Source: an uncultured Collinsella sp. (GTDB lineage Bacteria > Actinomycetota > Coriobacteriia > Coriobacteriales > Coriobacteriaceae). Taken from it: a stretch of 5,084 nt of DNA. This document shows, in pieces, positions 4,914-5,084 of this stretch. Under the pieces are notes generated by a model. It did not search any database. It was not told where the DNA came from and saw only the letters and a program-made list of their open reading frames with translations. The translations under genes were made by a program, and so were the position numbers. Within the stretch, counting starts at the first letter, position 1, and each line of letters begins with the position of its first letter. The stretch covers positions 1 through 5,084 of the forward strand of contig UQVT01000136.1 of NCBI GenBank assembly GCA_900544465.1. Direction: 5' to 3'.

Positions 4914-5084
4914 GTGGATACCCTTCCCATCACCACACCGCGCCAAGCTGGCATCTACGTGCGCCAGGCACGCGAGGCTCAGGGTCTCACCCGTGCCGCC
5001 CTCGCTAATAAGGCCGGTGTTTCGGAGCGCCTGCTCGCATCGCTCGAGCTGGGAGATGCCACGGGCATTCGGCTCGACAAGCTG
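4914..5084 (+). CDS. HTH (XRE/HipB-like) transcriptional regulator, 3'-truncated by the window
   Basis: The visible 57 residues start at GTG 4914, five bases after AGGAGA (4903-4908), and continue past the window end. After a short N-terminal tail, residues about 13-57 read as a Cro/C1-type helix-turn-helix: YVRQAREAQGLTRAALA (15-31), AGVSERLLASLELGD (34-48) and then GIRLDKL (51-57). The pattern R-x-x-R-x-x-x-G-L-T, LAxxAGVS and LExG is that of XRE domains, and the final GIRLDKL resembles HipB-type antitoxins. It probably binds the three-copy operator upstream and represses its own promoter. A HipA-like kinase toxin would be expected next if it is HipB, but the sequence ends before that can be seen; a stand-alone XRE regulator remains possible. 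Confidence 0.85.
   Translation, partial: MDTLPITTPRQAGIYVRQAREAQGLTRAALANKAGVSERLLASLELGDATGIRLDKL

Overview
The window is high in GC, carries compact overlapping genes and uses alternative starts (TTG for disA, GTG for the last gene). Protein sequences and codon use suggest a gut-type high-GC actinomycete of the class Coriobacteriia, possibly Collinsella. This is inference from gene content and sequence style; no database comparison was possible.

Minus strand, positions 3868 down to 119, is one tightly packed four-gene operon: disA (diadenylate cyclase, makes c-di-AMP), ispD and ispF (two steps of the MEP isoprenoid pathway) and cysS (cysteinyl-tRNA synthetase). disA/ispD share one base (TAATG), ispD/ispF overlap by 11 bases and ispF/cysS are 3 bases apart, with the cysS Shine-Dalgarno lying inside the last ispF codons. 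Six bases after the cysS stop lies a striking ~102-base near-palindrome (11-112) that can fold into a long hairpin but has no U-tract, so it is not an ordinary terminator; it may be a dispersed palindromic element or a 3'-UTR structure.

Positions 3869-4214 are a regulatory region between the divergent disA operon and mntP. It contains two nested inverted repeats (3937-4023), a plausible extended -10 promoter for mntP, and then a yybP-ykoY type manganese riboswitch (about 4027-4124). The 3' strand of its P1 helix is also the 5' base of a strong intrinsic terminator (4120-4161). This is the architecture of a transcriptional ON switch: Mn2+ stabilises P1, the terminator cannot form, and the Mn2+ exporter MntP (4215-4793) is made.

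After mntP comes a hairpin terminator (4823-4855), then a regulatory region with three copies of a 15-base site (two direct, one inverted) placed on and around a promoter. The promoter drives a truncated XRE/HipB-like helix-turn-helix gene that starts with GTG at 4914 and runs off the window end. The layout suggests an autoregulated antitoxin-like repressor, possibly of a toxin-antitoxin pair whose second gene would lie beyond the window.
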